From the NCBI GenBank assembly GCA_032158295.1, contig CM063246.1, positions 22,644,135 through 22,708,134 on the forward strand: DNA of 64,000 nt, in the 5' to 3' direction. Below, in pieces: positions 1 through 10,296 of this stretch (position 1 is the first letter of the stretch; every line of letters starts with the position of its first letter). The notes beneath the pieces were generated by a model, which had not been told where the DNA came from, made no database searches, and saw nothing but the letters and a program-made list of their open reading frames with translations. Source of the DNA: Pycnopodia helianthoides. Lineage: Eukaryota; Echinodermata; Asteroidea; Forcipulatida; Asteriidae. The position numbers were made by a program, and so were the translations under genes.

Positions 1-760
1 AAAAAATAAAGAACTGAAAAAAAGAAATTTGTTGCTTAGCACCCACCACCACAAACGTTGGAATCTCCATACCACGAGGTAAAAACCGTCAAAGACTTTA
101 AAAAACGGATCGACAGGGAATATGAAATTGAGCAGGAACGTGTCTCGCGAAAATGTAAAGAAGAAGCACTTTCTTGTCCAATTTTCATTGCTTACAAAAA
201 TTCTGCGCTTAAGACACACAGCATGTGAAGTACGTGATTCTGTGGGCTGGAAGCTTGGGATTCCAATTAGAAAGACAAAGGAATGAAGTCTAAATGTTAT
301 TTGTAGAAACAATTTATATATTTATATTTTTTACCTGTTTGGAAAACTCTGCATGGTAGGGGCGGTCGAAGTGATCGTAGTGATCGCCAAGTCCAAAAAG
401 TGAGAGAAATATTTTCTCTGCATCCCAGTATTTAAGTCCATACTTATGTACAATCATTTGGAGAACTTTAAAGCTTATTTCAAACTCTTATGTCCGCTGA
501 CATCTGGTTTTTCTGCTTTGATTTTAGATGTGTCGTTGTAGGCCTACACCTACTGAAAAAAAATAAAAATAAAGAAGTGAAAAAGGAAATTGTATGCCTA
601 GCGGTAACAAGAATAAACCTTGGCATCCCAATTCCAGGAGGAAGAAATCGGACAACACTCAAAACCAACTAGTTGACAGGGAAGATAAAATTGAGGAGGA
701 GTATGTCGCTTGAAGACGTTGAAGCACAAGTAACATCCATCTTCAAGGAAAAATTCAAAC
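1..760 (+). repeat. Two diverged direct copies of a ~190-bp exon-like module
   Basis: The stretch at about 1-190 and the stretch at about 545-760 align with each other. Both begin with an A-rich run containing ataaagaa and gaaaaaa. Both then read toward a G-I-(S/P)-I-P-(R/G)-G-(K/R)-N-R peptide pattern, and end in a 'gacagggaa...aaattgag' block. Each copy has stop codons or frame changes, so neither is a working gene alone. They are probably old duplicated exons of the multi-exon family that fills the next 13 kb, but no single reading frame links them to it. The remainder up to 1,376 shows no supportable gene. Confidence 0.35.
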
Positions 761-1376
761 CTAATGTTTTGTTCCATTTTGAGGTTTTTACAGACAAAAT
801 CAAGTTTTGACAATTTCTTCTGGTCCAAACTGGAAGTTGAAATTATCAAATTTTATCGAGAGCTTAATATAGTTCAGAATTTAGAATTTTGTGTGTGCAT
901 GAAATCAGGGAAGTGTAACCCTTCATGTAGAGTCGATGACGTCATCATTGTCAGTGCCCTCTGGCAACATGTCAGAAAAGATTTTTTTCAATTTCATATT
1001 TTGTTTAACACCCATTCATTTATTCGTTCATTCATTCCTTTATAACTATTCATCATTATGTAAAACCAAGAAAGTCTATATTCCGTATAAATGTTCTGAT
1101 TTTTATTTTTAATTATTTTTTCATTCTTGCAATCTTCTGGCCATGGATAGAAATTGGTTCGGTGTTATTTCCAGTCTTCCAAAAAATCAAAGACAACTTT
1201 CTGAAAAATTTTGAGCACACCAACTGAAAAACAATTCTACGACACTTTGGCAAATGAAACACTGAGGAACTAGGAAAAGACTGAATTGAAATACCATTTT
1301 ACGAACACTTAATTTCTATCTTATTTGTATTATTGCAAACAATTTATTGATATTTCACTTTTCATTTTATCATAGA

Positions 1377-1505
1377 ATTTCACCAGACACCACATCGAAA
1401 AGGCTTGTAGAGTGTCACCCTGGCGGAGGCGCTGATGTCCTGGCATGCTGCGGCCAAGGTTGCCTTTATATAATGTGCAGCGACATATATACCATCGACA
1501 TCCAG
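1377..1505 (+). CDS. Exon-like segment, array copy A (conserved with 11,510)
   Basis: An acceptor (tttatcatag) and a donor (ccag|gtaca) bound a 43-codon open segment. It contains the peptide ECHPGGGADVLACCGQGCLY. The same segment recurs at 11,510 with mostly silent or conservative changes (T to S, V to I, and third-position differences), which argues that it was protein-coding when duplicated. The only open frame needs one base carried from the previous exon. I do not recognise the domain; it is Gly- and Cys-rich with five cysteines. From position it belongs to the HECT-ending gene of this array. Its exact upstream partner exon is unclear, because the phase does not match the exon at 11,059-11,220. 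Confidence 0.5.
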
Positions 1506-2094
1506 GTACAATGCAAACAACATTTTAATTTTATTTTACATTTCTAGATTGCTCTAAACTTTCAGCGAGTAGACTGGAATCCTTAGTTGAAGCCTTGAAC
1601 AAAAAGAAGAGTGTGAAGCAACTTATGTTCTTATTAAACAAGTAGGCAAAGAAGTTCACATACCATTGAACACAATAACTCTGGTTATCTTAGTGAATGA
1701 TTGTCTTCAGAGCAAGAAGATTAAAAAAAGCTAGACACACTCTTTAAGTCCAGCCAGCTAGCATGAACTGTAAAAGTATAGAGGACCCATGATTCGCTAA
1801 GATGGGTGTATATAGAATGTCTCTATAAAGAGCAACATTAATGGTCCAATACACATCTAGGTCTGTAATGTTTTATTAGGCATTTCTATACAAGACTTGG
1901 TCTTTTGAATATGCCTCCATATTTGCCCTGCTTCATTGTGTCTCATATATTTATTATTTGTGGGGGGTTCTTTTTATATCTTTGTTCAATTGAGCTTCTC
2001 TATAATTACTTGTACAAACATTTTTCAATATGGAAATCAATGTCGAGTTGAATTGAAAAAAATTAACAAATCAGTATAAAAAGGATGAATTTGT
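1506..2094. other. Intron-like spacer of copy A
   Basis: No open reading frame worth reporting. The part from about 1,880 to 2,094 is nearly identical to 11,630-11,825. About 390 bases present here (1,490-1,885) are missing from the copy at 11.6 kb, so the two copies differ by a deletion in one or an insertion in the other. Confidence 0.55.
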
Positions 2095-2475
2095 GCACAG
2101 TACATGTTTGGTAATGACTCTGAAAATTAATGGCAATAAAAACTTACTTGGTAAGAAGTACAGCAGCCTTGAGTAGTATAAGGAAATTTGAGAAACTTTT
2201 AACTTCGTGGTACTACGGTTATGACAAAAAATACCCCTTTTTATTCCCCAAAATTTGAATCTGAAAAGCTTTTCTGTCAAAAACGCTTCTCAGACTGTGT
2301 ATTCATATGGGGAATATTCTTCCTGCGTGGAAATATTCGCTCCGGTTTTTCGGTGATATCTCAAAAACGTGACCACCTTTTGAAGTGAAATTTTCACAAG
2401 TTGGTTTTATTGTATGTACCCATTATATAGGATTAACACAATCAGTAGGCTCCAATTACCAAACGTGTACTGTGC
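2095..2475. mobile_element. MITE (TTTGGTAAT family), inserted in copy A
   Basis: About 380 bp. The ends are inverted repeats: CACAGTACATGTTTGGTAAT at the left and ATTACCAAACGTGTACTGTG at the right. It carries no ORF of its own. The paralogous locus near 11,827 lacks it, so it inserted after the duplication or was lost from the other copy. It resembles the elements at 22,688, 32,209, 52,318, 54,498 and 62,659, which share a (T)TTAAAGG...TTGGT end structure and an internal 'acttacttggtaa' block. Confidence 0.75.
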
Positions 2476-2508
2476 CTTTAATTAATATTTTTCCCCTGCT
2501 ACATGAAG

Positions 2509-2612
2509 GAGTCATCAGGACCCACTGAAGACGACGACGCAGATGACCATGATGACAACTGCCCTGCATCCTCTCCAGCCACAAGGCTACCAGATGCCTC
2601 CCAGTTCTACCG
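2509..2612 (+). CDS. Acidic linker exon, array copy A
   Basis: Open segment starting after 'acatgaag' and ending at a strong donor (CCG|gtaagc). It encodes a short acidic, Asp/His-rich stretch (TEDDDADDHDDN) followed by SPATRLPDASQFYR. The paralogue at 12,021-12,139 has extra DDH repeats from expansion of a GATGACCAT unit, which keeps the frame. It is likely a disordered linker within the HECT-family gene. The start is less certain than the end because the acceptor is weak. Confidence 0.5.
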
Positions 2613-2711
2613 GTAAGCTGGACTCCTTCTGATCTCATTTAACCAATGCACTTTTCCAGCAATGAGATGGGGATAAATAATGCACAGATTTATCGCCCAC
2701 ATACATAATCA

Positions 2712-2855
2712 GTGTTTGCGGCAGCCGTCCTTCATGGGAAGCAGAGGCTTCCATTCCTGAATCCCATTGTCTCAGAGTTGCTGATTAACCCTGACAACCC
2801 CACAGTCAATATCAGTTGGATCCCTGATGTTAAGAAGAGAGAGGTGATCCAACAG
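2712..2855 (+). pseudogene. HECT N-lobe fragment, copy A, 5'-truncated
   Basis: Encodes a segment containing VFAAAVLHGKQRLPFLNPIV and ending WIPDVKKREVIQQ at a clean donor (cag|gtaaga). The pattern G-K-x-F-A-x-A-V-L-x-G...LPFL fits the N-lobe of HECT ubiquitin ligases of the G2E3-like type, where 'GK.LA.A...G.P.P.FL' is typical. The preceding residues IEAIGK, present in copy B at 12,268, are missing here, and the upstream sequence differs. This copy has therefore lost its 5' exon boundary. HECT assignment rests on pattern recognition plus the C-lobe found downstream at 6,914. Confidence 0.55.
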
Positions 2856-3240
2856 GTAAGAGATGACCAATGTATACTTCCATTCTCCAAGTTCAAAATG
2901 CGCAGATACAGTGGAGTAATTAAAGGGGGTACGTAACCCCCCCTTCTCTTCCATTGATTTCTGTGCCCCCAGGTGCCCCCCCCCCCATTTGAAAATTTGA
3001 CTATTGAGATTAAAAACTACCTGAGTAAAATGTTAAATTGTATCGGCTTTTATGTGATAACTTCATTGTTAAAACTATTTCTCTACACGCAGACAGTGCA
3101 CTTGTATTGAGAATCACGCCATTGTAAACGGCAGAAAAGTGGGCTGAAAAAGAAACTTCTATTGTAATTGGCCAGAAGTGCCCCGCTAGAAAAAATGGTG
3201 CACCCCTTGAGCCCCCAACTGCGTTCTGCAAAGAACGTGG

Positions 3241-3495
3241 ACTGATTTCCATCTCACGGTGAATCACTCCTTGAATTTTGTGGATCCCATCACTGGCGCT
3301 CATACTCAGAATATCAAGTGCCAGTGGTGGCAGATCAAAAGGAGTCTGCCGAGCACCCTTGCTACCAGCTCTACCGACGGCTTCGGTTTCCGGCTAGCTG
3401 AGTACTTGTGGCGCCGCCAAAATGCATCCACGGATCATTTTGAGCAAATCCTCAGTGACATCTTGCTGTTATATAAACCACCTAAACGTTTTTGA
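3241..3495 (+). pseudogene. Merlin/IS1595-like DDE transposase C-terminal fragment
   Basis: Open frame to a stop at 3,495, containing HLTVNHSLNFVDPITGAHTQ and, about 45 residues later, LAEYLWRRQN. 'VNHS-NFVDP-TGAHT-N-I(E)...L-EYLWRR' is the hallmark C-terminal part of Merlin (ISXO2/IS1595-type) transposases. The expected catalytic Glu of 'TQNIE' is Lys here (TQNIK). The N-terminal domain and the first two catalytic Asp residues are absent, so this is a dead fragment lying inside the HECT-gene array. A shorter sister fragment with the same E-to-K change lies at 10,140. Confidence 0.8.
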
Positions 3496-3723
3496 ACCCG
3501 GACCGTCCCCGACAACCCCCTCCGAAAAATTACATCAGAAAGCCACACAATAAATCAAAAGATAAATAAATCAAAATAATTAATAACAAACAACTATTGC
3601 CATTTATTGAAACACTTGCTCTATTTATTAATAGCGGTGTTCCTGATCCCTTCTTACAAGTACACAAAGTACATCAGCTCATGTAGACCCACTGCACAAC
3701 GCGCAGCCGCCTCCGGAATTTTA

Positions 3724-4790
3724 CCCAAGACTTCCAGTCCAACACCCTCAAGTCTTCAAGGTGCATTACCAATGTTACCTACACCCTCATCCCACTATTC
3801 TACCGGCAAATCCCTCTCATTGTCCCTCTAGAAGACTCTCTCATCACTCTACTCGAGGTCCGAGCAGAGTTTGTTGACGAGACACCAACAACCCACATCC
3901 AGTTTTTAGAATTTGATTTCAAATTGATCAAATCTTTGGTGAAGTTAATGGCCGCCAAAGGACAGATCACCCACAAGATATCAATCTGACCAAAGCTGTC
4001 TCCACAAACCAACCCCCAAAAAGAGACCAGTGTGAAGTAACTTATGTTATAATATGATTCTAAATTTCACACCTCTGTGGGGAAGAGTTCAGATAAGCCA
4101 CTATAATGAGAAGACCAGGGCAGTGGTCCCAAGGAGGCACCTATTACAAAACTCACATCAGGCATTGAGGAACAGCGCCAATAGAGGTATTGTTCTATTT
4201 GGAAGAACAAATTCATCAGTTTTTAACTCATTTTGGTATAATAAACCACTCCTGAGTCTCCGTGCAGAAGCAAGATCCTAGATCCTAGACACTACACATA
4301 TACCGTCTTGACTGCACCCAAGCCTTCTGACATCTTTTCTTATAAACTAAGTATCAAATTATTCAAGAAACACCCAATCCAGCAAGACATAGCACGTAGC
4401 CTACACCGCTCGGCTAGGAGGCTTTGATACCAAGAAGGGTTCGTTGGTTATAAATTATTCTCCCATTACATGGGTATTACTGGGTCACTAAAAGGTCATA
4501 ATGAATGAAGAAACAACCAATCCAGCAAGACTTTCTAAAACACCCTCAAGTCTTCAAGCTTCATCACCAATCTCACCTACACCCTCATCCCACTATTCTA
4601 CCGGCAAATCCTTCTCATCGTCTGTCTATAAGACTCTCTCATCACTTCACTCGAGGTCCGGGCAGAGTTTGTTGATGAGACACCAACAGCCCACATCCGG
4701 GTTTTCAAATTGATCAAATCTTTGGTGAAGTTAATGGCCGCCAAAGGACAGATCACCCACAAGTTATCAATCTGACCAAAGCTGTCTCCC
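3724..4790 (+). repeat. Two tandem copies of a decayed 'LEVR' module
   Basis: Segments 3,724-4,017 and 4,528-4,790 are close copies. Each has a Ser/Pro-rich lead ('ccaacaccctcaagtcttcaag', then 'cacctacaccctcatcccactattctaccgg'), followed by a segment that reads SLEVRAEFVDETPT...KLIKSLVKLMAAKGQITHK. Related segments lie at 5,690-5,850, 5,947-6,130 and 12,811-13,000. In these two copies the Ser/Pro lead and the LEVR part are in different frames, and the second copy also has an internal stop, so both are broken. The module is probably an N-terminal domain of the HECT-ending gene. I do not recognise its family. Confidence 0.6.
4067..4187 (+). pseudogene. Degenerate copy of the RRHLLED exon
   Basis: The translation reads LWGRVQISHYNEKTRAVVPR followed by RHLLQNSHQALRNSANRG. 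It is paralogous to the better preserved exon at 11,059-11,220 (LWWERVQVTNYYEKCRVVVR then RRHLLEDTIRAFKKRVIRG) and stops at the same splice position. The substitutions are radical (ED to QN, and loss of the basic helix), and it sits out of order, downstream of the N-lobe exon. It is best read as a duplicated, decaying exon. Confidence 0.55.
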
Positions 4791-5291
4791 CTTAGTTTAG
4801 CAGAGTGTATTTATTTTAGCAGAGTGTATGAAACTAGAGATTTCTACCAAATGTTACTTGCATTTTCGTTTTACGACAAGTGATTTCTGAAAATATGCAT
4901 TGAAAAATTACTTTAAAATCAAATCAAAACAATGTTTTTATAAAAAGGATTTCTATGTTTGTTTTTTTCTTAACTGGCTGAAAACATGTAGTACTTGTAT
5001 GCAGTGGACAACGTCAAGAAACCTACGGACTTGGTATTGGTTTTTGTACAAGTCTTTGTTCTCCATTTGTGACTTAACCATCTATTTGTTGGTATGCCAT
5101 GCATCTGAGCATACAGGTGTACCGGCGCGGGCATTTATTCACAGATTCCCTTGGAAACGAGGCTGTTAAATGGCATTCTGTTCTCATTATTTAATTACAT
5201 AACTGCTTCAAAATAAAATTTCGCCACACCTCATATTTAAAGTCATGAAGTGTTTTCTGGCTGCCCTTATTCGTATATTGAAAGTTTCAAC
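4188..5291. other. Array spacer, including the second LEVR copy
   Basis: Apart from the module copy at 4,528-4,790, no gene can be supported. It holds a short direct repeat of 'tagcagagtgtat' near 4,800-4,830 and AT-rich DNA. Confidence 0.4.
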
Positions 5292-5369
5292 ATGACATCA
5301 AGAATCCAAGAACCCCGGACTGGTTGTCGACAATGTCAGCTCCTTCCCTCAACATCGACATCTAATCCT
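5292..5369 (+). CDS. Candidate first coding exon (MTSRIQEPRTGCRQCQ)
   Basis: ATG at 5,292, then 26 open codons to a canonical donor (cct|gtaagt). The peptide is short, with a CRQC pair. The next plausible acceptor (gttcacag, ending at 5,470) leads in phase 0 into a frame that stops after about 45 codons. That frame differs from the more convincing frame of the ORF at 5,523. It may therefore be a real first exon whose downstream exon has frameshifted, or a chance ORF. Confidence 0.3.
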
Positions 5370-5522
5370 GTAAGTTTTATTTTGTTTTACCAATAGTCTA
5401 GTTGGAAAATGCGTTTTCCGACACTTTTTTTGTAGGTTTCTATTTTACCTGACAAAAGATTTGTTCACAGAGAACCCACGTGCTAGGTGAAAGTTTTACT
5501 CGGCCTCCAAACCATTGTCAAA

Positions 5523-6029
5523 ATGTCTACCAAATTGAGCAAGAGCTTCCACTTCAAGAAAAGATCCAGCAAGTCAAGTCCGCCCCTAACCACCAAGTCA
5601 GCTGAACCACCGTCTCCGTCATCCTCAACTTCAAGCGGCATCCCGTGCAGCCAAGCCGCCCATATCAACCAACTGGAGGATGCGCTAGTTTCATCCCTCG
5701 AGGTCCGGGAGCAGTTCAAACACGAGACACCGACTCCAAGAGTGACCCTCTCGGAGGCTAACTTCAATCTTGTGAAAATTTTAGCGGAGCCCGTCACAAA
5801 GTTGATAGCCGCTAAAATTCACATCACAAAACAGATTGCGGCCTTCAAGAGAGCTATCTCGACGAGCTCCCCCCCCCCACCATACCTGGCTTACACGGTG
5901 AAGCCTCCCCATCCACACCGGGGACTAACATTCCAGCCCTCCTTCACGGAGAATTCTCTCTCATCACTCTACTCGAGGTCCGGGCAGAGTTTGTTGACGA
6001 GACACCAACAACCCACATCCGGTTTTTAG
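5523..6029 (+). CDS. Hypothetical protein, Ser/Pro-rich plus LEVR module
   Basis: A 168-codon open frame from the ATG at 5,523 (context aaaATGT). Residues 1-45 are basic and Ser/Pro-rich (KSFHFKKRSSKSSPP). Residues 50-115 carry the array's recurrent module (EDALVSSLEVREQFKHETPT ... VKILAEPVTKLIAAK). The last part overlaps a duplicated LEVR segment that begins at 5,947 in a shifted frame. The C-terminus is therefore a junction artefact of duplication, and the true product probably splices away before about 5,900. This is the least degraded copy of the module in the window. The family is unknown to me, and no transmembrane segment or signal peptide is seen. Confidence 0.45.
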   Translation: MSTKLSKSFHFKKRSSKSSPPLTTKSAEPPSPSSSTSSGIPCSQAAHINQLEDALVSSLEVREQFKHETPTPRVTLSEANFNLVKILAEPVTKLIAAKIHITKQIAAFKRAISTSSPPPPYLAYTVKPPHPHRGLTFQPSFTENSLSSLYSRSGQSLLTRHQQPTSGF

Positions 6030-6537
6030 AATTTGATTTCAAATTGATCAAATCTTTGGTGAAGTTAATAGCCGCCAAAGGACAGATCACCCACAAGATA
6101 TCAATCTGACCAAAGCTGTCTCCACAAACCAACCCCCCAAGAGATAAAGACCAAGCTAGAAGAAACCAAGAAAGAGGGCAGAGAGCGACATGTGGAACAC
6201 TTCAACGGTGCTTAACTCAGGCCGGCTATACATTGCTTCGGCTTTTTCATGTGCGCCCAACCACCAAGCAGGAGTAAGAAGTAAGAGAGACACCAGATAA
6301 AAATTTCACTTCATATATCTACAAACAAGTCCTTTTCAATCTGCAATCTAAACATTTCAAACATTTCTGTAGATTGTATACGGTCCATCATCGGCCAAGC
6401 CATCACCAATCTGGATGCTAACCTGTTGTTTGACCTCTTCCACATTGAATACAGTGTGGAGGGGTCAAACAACAGAGAGCTCGAGGAAAAAACCACCATG
6501 TTTTTCCTCGAGTTCCTTGAGAATTGTTGGTCTAAAG
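5947..6537 (+). repeat. Segmental duplicate of 12,811-13,399
   Basis: About 590 bp covering a LEVR module remnant, a decayed 'LEETKKEGRERxVEHFNG' segment and the exon at 6,373-6,537. It matches 12,811-13,399 almost base for base, with small indels. The LEVR remnant has a stop after ITHKISI in this copy. The near identity implies a recent duplication or gene conversion, much younger than the divergence of the 5,690-5,850 module. Confidence 0.75.
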
Positions 6538-7173
6538 GTAAGAGCCCAATGGGCAAATTTTCATTTATCAATACTGAGCATTAATTTGCTGTGGATTATG
6601 AACAGCAGTTTGTTATGGCACCCCTTTTTATCTATTGTTCCCATTTCCCACAAGCCTATTTCTGCTTGGACCAATGTTGGATTTGAATGAGTAATGTGTC
6701 TTTAAGCATCTCCCTTGAGTCTGTCCCAGTGTGGCAGAAGATTCTGTTCTCCTGGCCCAACATTACCTGGATTGCCTCCACTGTCAAAACAGTTGATAAC
6801 TTTATTTATTGTGTGATATTGTTCACATGGTTTCCAGCCAGAAACAAGAATTAAGTCATTGGAATAAACGTTATATTAAAAGTCATAACATTACTGGTAT
6901 AATTTTATTTCAGATGCTGATGTGGACGGTTTTTCTTTGGGTGATTTTGTTGAGTTTTGGTCGGGGTCCAGAGAAGTTCTACGTGGTGGCTACTCTATGC
7001 GGCCATCAGTAGAATTCTCTTATTCCCTGACCCCCACCGCTTCAACGTGCACCTTCTCAGTATGTTTACCAAGGAGGTGTACATCTTGTCAACATTTCAG
7101 TTCAGTTATGATTTCATCTATTAGAAATAGCTATGGGTTTGGAAGAATTAACAGGAAACCTGGAATAGGTTGA
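6373..7173 (+). CDS. HECT-type ubiquitin ligase, last two exons (copy A)
   Basis: Exon 6,373-6,537 (acceptor tttctgtag, donor aaag|gtaaga) and exon 6,914-7,173 (acceptor tttatttcag) join in phase 1 without stops and end at a TGA. The first exon reads RSIIGQAITNLDANLLFDLF...FLENCWSK. The second reads DADVDGFSLGDFVEFWSGSR, then PTASTCTFSVCLPR, and ends in SYGFGRINRKPGIG. A 'PTASTC' cysteine followed about 30 residues later by 'GFG' at the C-terminus is the signature of the HECT C-lobe, where that Cys accepts ubiquitin from an E2 before transfer to substrate. A polyadenylation signal (aataaa) lies at 7,270-7,275. The ligase core upstream is scattered or missing, so the locus may be a pseudogene despite this intact end. 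Confidence 0.65.
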
Positions 7174-8181
7174 ACATCAAGGCTTCATTGGTGTTCACCA
7201 AAATGGCCCATCAGGAGATATTATATCAATTATATCTAGAGATATAATTGGTTGTATGCACGCCCATGAAATAAAAAAAGAAGAAGAAAAGTTCGCTCCC
7301 CCCCAAAAAAAAATCCCCCCCCAAAAAAATCCGCCCCCTCCCAGAAAACAGAAAAAAGTCTGCATTGTAACTATGCATCGAGGTCTAGACATGGTCTCAG
7401 GCCCGTAAATAAATAAATCCTGGTTACGGGCCTGGTTGTATGACTTGTCCTAATGTGACAATCTGTAAAATAAAACCAACAGAATTTCAGCAGAAACAAG
7501 GGGGGGGGTTGGAACTTAAACATAATGTTTGAGTTTGGAATGACGGTTTGCCATGAAACAATGTTTGAAACACCCATTTTTTGTCTCTTGGAGACTCCAT
7601 TTTTTTCACACTCCAAAATATCACATCCACCACAAACAAACCACCAAAACTTATATACAAATTAATGGAAATTAGTATATACAATAATTATATACAATTG
7701 GTGGCCTAGAGTTATATACAATGGCTATATACAATTAGAGAGGAGTCATGAAATAAGTGTTTTAATAGTACAAATATGACACAGATTGGTCATGTACAAC
7801 TGGATAATGAAATCAATAGCTGAATTCTAGTTGATTTTCCTTATTAATAGAGCACAGGGTGTTGTTTCTAGCATAGACAGATAAAAACTGATCACTGCTC
7901 ATTCTTTCCTTTTCTAAAGTGAGAAAGTGCTTGAGAGTACGTTTGAACTGGAAAATAATATCGACATCGGAGGGATTTTTGTAGCTTTGAAAAACTTGTT
8001 TGCACCTGATGTTCCAAATCTGCCGTAGCATTTTGACTATTAAAACACCTTGGACTGGTTTTTAGGTCATATCCGAGAATTCTATTTGGGTCACTTAGAT
8101 GAAAAAATTTTGTTACCAGTGTAATTTCTGATAAGGTATTCTACAAAGACCCAGGCAATGTGTGGATGCAGTATATGAACA

Positions 8182-8374
8182 GGGCCCAATTTCATAGAGC
8201 TGCTTAGGCAGAAAATATTGCTTAAGAATGTTTTGCTTATCAGAAATGAGCAGGATACCAGTCACAATTTGTAAATGTGACACAGTAGTTTGGATGGTAA
8301 CCTTATTCTGCTAAGCATAATTTTGTTGTGCTTAGCTAATTTTTGTGCTTAAGCTGCTCTATGAAATTGGGCCC
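8182..8374. mobile_element. MITE, GGGCCCAATTTCAT family, copy 1
   Basis: 193 bp with near-perfect terminal inverted repeats: GGGCCCAATTTCATAGAGC at the left, and GCTCTATGAAATTGGGCCC at the right after 'gcttaa'. The interior is rich in 'gcttagca/tgctaagc' and has no ORF. The same family occurs at 8,861, at 25,458 and partially at 42,690-42,870. Confidence 0.85.
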
Positions 8375-8860
8375 AGGTGTTCATGAGATTCTGGTTCAGT
8401 TTCACCCAAAGGACATTTCAAATCAAGAATCATGCCAATTTTGTGCAAAACATCTGAACCAGATTTTATCATCTGGATCCAGCAGGTTGTTACTAAAACG
8501 GTTTTTCCAGATCGGAGGCCAGTCTAAGTACCTTGCATAATGGGAAACTTGTTGACAAATATTCTGAGTTTTAGGGGTGATTAATTTCTTTTTTGAAATC
8601 ATTCTGCGGTAGTTAGTTTTGGAGCTGGTCATTTTAATTATGACTTCACTGTCAGCACTTTGGTCTGGTAAAACAAGCCAATTACAAAATGTGATTCGCA
8701 GGACCTTGTCTTTTCTCTTGAATTAGGCTGAAATCAATATGATCTTTGAGTCTACCTACAATTCTACCAGCATTAATTCTTTGGATGGAACATTTTCTAT
8801 CCACTGTTTCATTGTCTGGTGACTTCTTTGATCTTAGTCATGCCAACTGATTTCAGAACA

Positions 8861-9030
8861 GGGCCCAATTTCATAAAGCTGTTTAGCAGGAAATAGTGCA
8901 TAACACATTTCTTTGCTAAGCAAAAATTGAGTGGGGTTACCAGTCGCAACAATGTAAACTTGATGGAATATCTTTTCTGTATATCTGTGCTTAGCATTTT
9001 GTTGTGCTTACAGGCTTTATGAAATGCCCA
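8861..9030. mobile_element. MITE, GGGCCCAATTTCAT family, copy 2
   Basis: Starts gggcccaatttcataaagct and ends near 'ggctttatgaaatgccc'. The interior matches copy 1 ('accagtcgcaacaatgtaaactt', 'tgcttagcattttgttgtgctta'), and the right terminus is decayed. Sequence 9,031-9,354 holds nothing recognisable. Confidence 0.8.
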
Positions 9031-9493
9031 GGACTGTCCAGTAACGTGATCACTAGTAGCAACGGGATTGTTAACAATAGGGGTTTCTCTGGTCTCTAAA
9101 ATGACTAGAAAATTTACACCTGAGAGTGCCGCCAGCCTTCTTAAAAATGCAGAAATGACTTCTCTATAAAAAGAAGTAGTTTGGGTCTGAATTTTTATAG
9201 CGTTGGCAAAAATGTACCAACCTAAGTTATTATCTATCAGCACAAGCTTTGTTGATCCAATAATCAAAGAAAGTATTTCATACCTTCTCTGAATTCTACA
9301 GGTTACTATAAAAATCACTGGCAACATCAATCATTTGCTCTAGTTGATCAACCAAGATTTCGAGGAGGTGTATATCTTGTCAACATTTCAGTTCAGTTAT
9401 GAGTTTATCTATTAGAAATAGCTATGGGTTTGGACGAATTAACAGGAAACCTGGAATAGGTTGAACATCAAGGCTTCATTGGTGTTCACCAAA

Positions 9494-9763
9494 ATGGCCC
9501 TCGAGGAGTACAGATATCAAGAAGAAGAAATTAGCTCAAGATTGGAGCAGACCAAGAAGCAGGTCAGAGTCAAGATCGTGGATCCTGTTGAAGGAGCTGA
9601 AATACGGGCAGCAACACACCTCTTTGGCTTATTCATACGCCCTAAACAACCACCAACCAAGAGGCACGAAGAGGAAAAGAGAAACCAAGTAAAGAGCTTC
9701 GAACACATCAAAAACCAACTGGTCATTCTCAGGACCACCACACCTTCCGAAGAGAGATTTTAA
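9494..9763 (+). CDS. Hypothetical coiled-coil ORF (MALEEYRYQEEE...)
   Basis: ATG at 9,494, 89 codons, TAA at 9,761. The peptide is highly charged and helical: EISSRLEQTKKQVRVK, a short hydrophobic patch (ATHLFGLFIRP), then KRHEEEKRNQVKSFEHIKNQ. Decayed paralogues lie at about 6,135-6,290 and 13,010-13,160 (LEETKKEGRERxVEHFNG, with a stop). In those paralogues it follows the LEVR module, so it is probably the next exon of the same gene. It starts immediately after the duplicated HECT tail at 9,355-9,503. The function is unknown. Confidence 0.45.
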   Translation: MALEEYRYQEEEISSRLEQTKKQVRVKIVDPVEGAEIRAATHLFGLFIRPKQPPTKRHEEEKRNQVKSFEHIKNQLVILRTTTPSEERF

Positions 9764-10139
9764 AAACTTGTCACGATAATTATATACTAATGCATTTCCA
9801 AATATAAATTACTTATTTTATTTTCATCAATATAATTCCCCACCCCAGATTTCTCTTGTAGTGGCTAAACGTAAACTTATTAAACAAGCCCACTAATCGC
9901 AATACCAACAGAAAGTCAATTGCTTACACCATGAATGGTTCAATAACAAGAATAATCTTCTTAATAAAAGACAGTTGCCTTAGACAGTTAACGTTACATA
10001 ACAAACCAATCCAAGGTAAAACTTTCCACAAGTGAAAAAAATGCCTTAGGAAAAGGACTCAACTTTGTTCCAACTTCCGCTAAACCTACCCGTAAAAAAC
10101 TGCAGAGTGATCTCAATATCTTCTAAAGAAGAATGAGAA

Positions 10140-10295
10140 ATGCAGGAATATGCTGCCGCTGGATCCACAATCATTTCTGATTGTTGGAAAGCTTACGACT
10201 GCATCAGTCATGAAAATTTCAATCATCTCACGGTGAATCACTCCTTGAATTTTGTGGATCCCATCACTGGCGTTCATACTCAAAATATCAAGTGA
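10140..10295 (+). pseudogene. Merlin-like transposase fragment 2
   Basis: The open frame reads MQEYAAAGSTIISDCWKAYD, then HENFNHLTVNHSLNFVDPIT and HTQNIK, with a stop directly after. 'G(S/T)TIISDCW-AYD' contains a catalytic Asp of IS1595/Merlin transposases, and the C-terminal block matches the fragment at 3,241. The catalytic Glu is again Lys. Because this copy extends further 5' but ends sooner than the other, the two overlap only at HLTVNHSLNF...TQNIK. Confidence 0.8.
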
Positions 10296-10296
10296 A

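Larger units (their letters stand above)
7066..9503 (+). repeat. Direct repeat pair bracketing 2.1 kb (7,066-7,215 and 9,355-9,503)
   Basis: The 150 bp at 7,066-7,215 cover the HECT C-terminal codons, the stop and the start of the following unit. They recur at 9,355-9,503 with a few changes (for example tatgatttcatc versus tatgagtttatc). The second copy's HECT frame is cut off upstream, so a third family member (copy C) must have contributed this tail. Between them, 7,216-8,181 holds no gene. It has mixed C and A runs at about 7,299-7,340 and an AT-rich palindrome (attatatctagagatataat) near 7,226-7,248. About 8,375-8,860 also shows nothing I can support. Confidence 0.75.
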
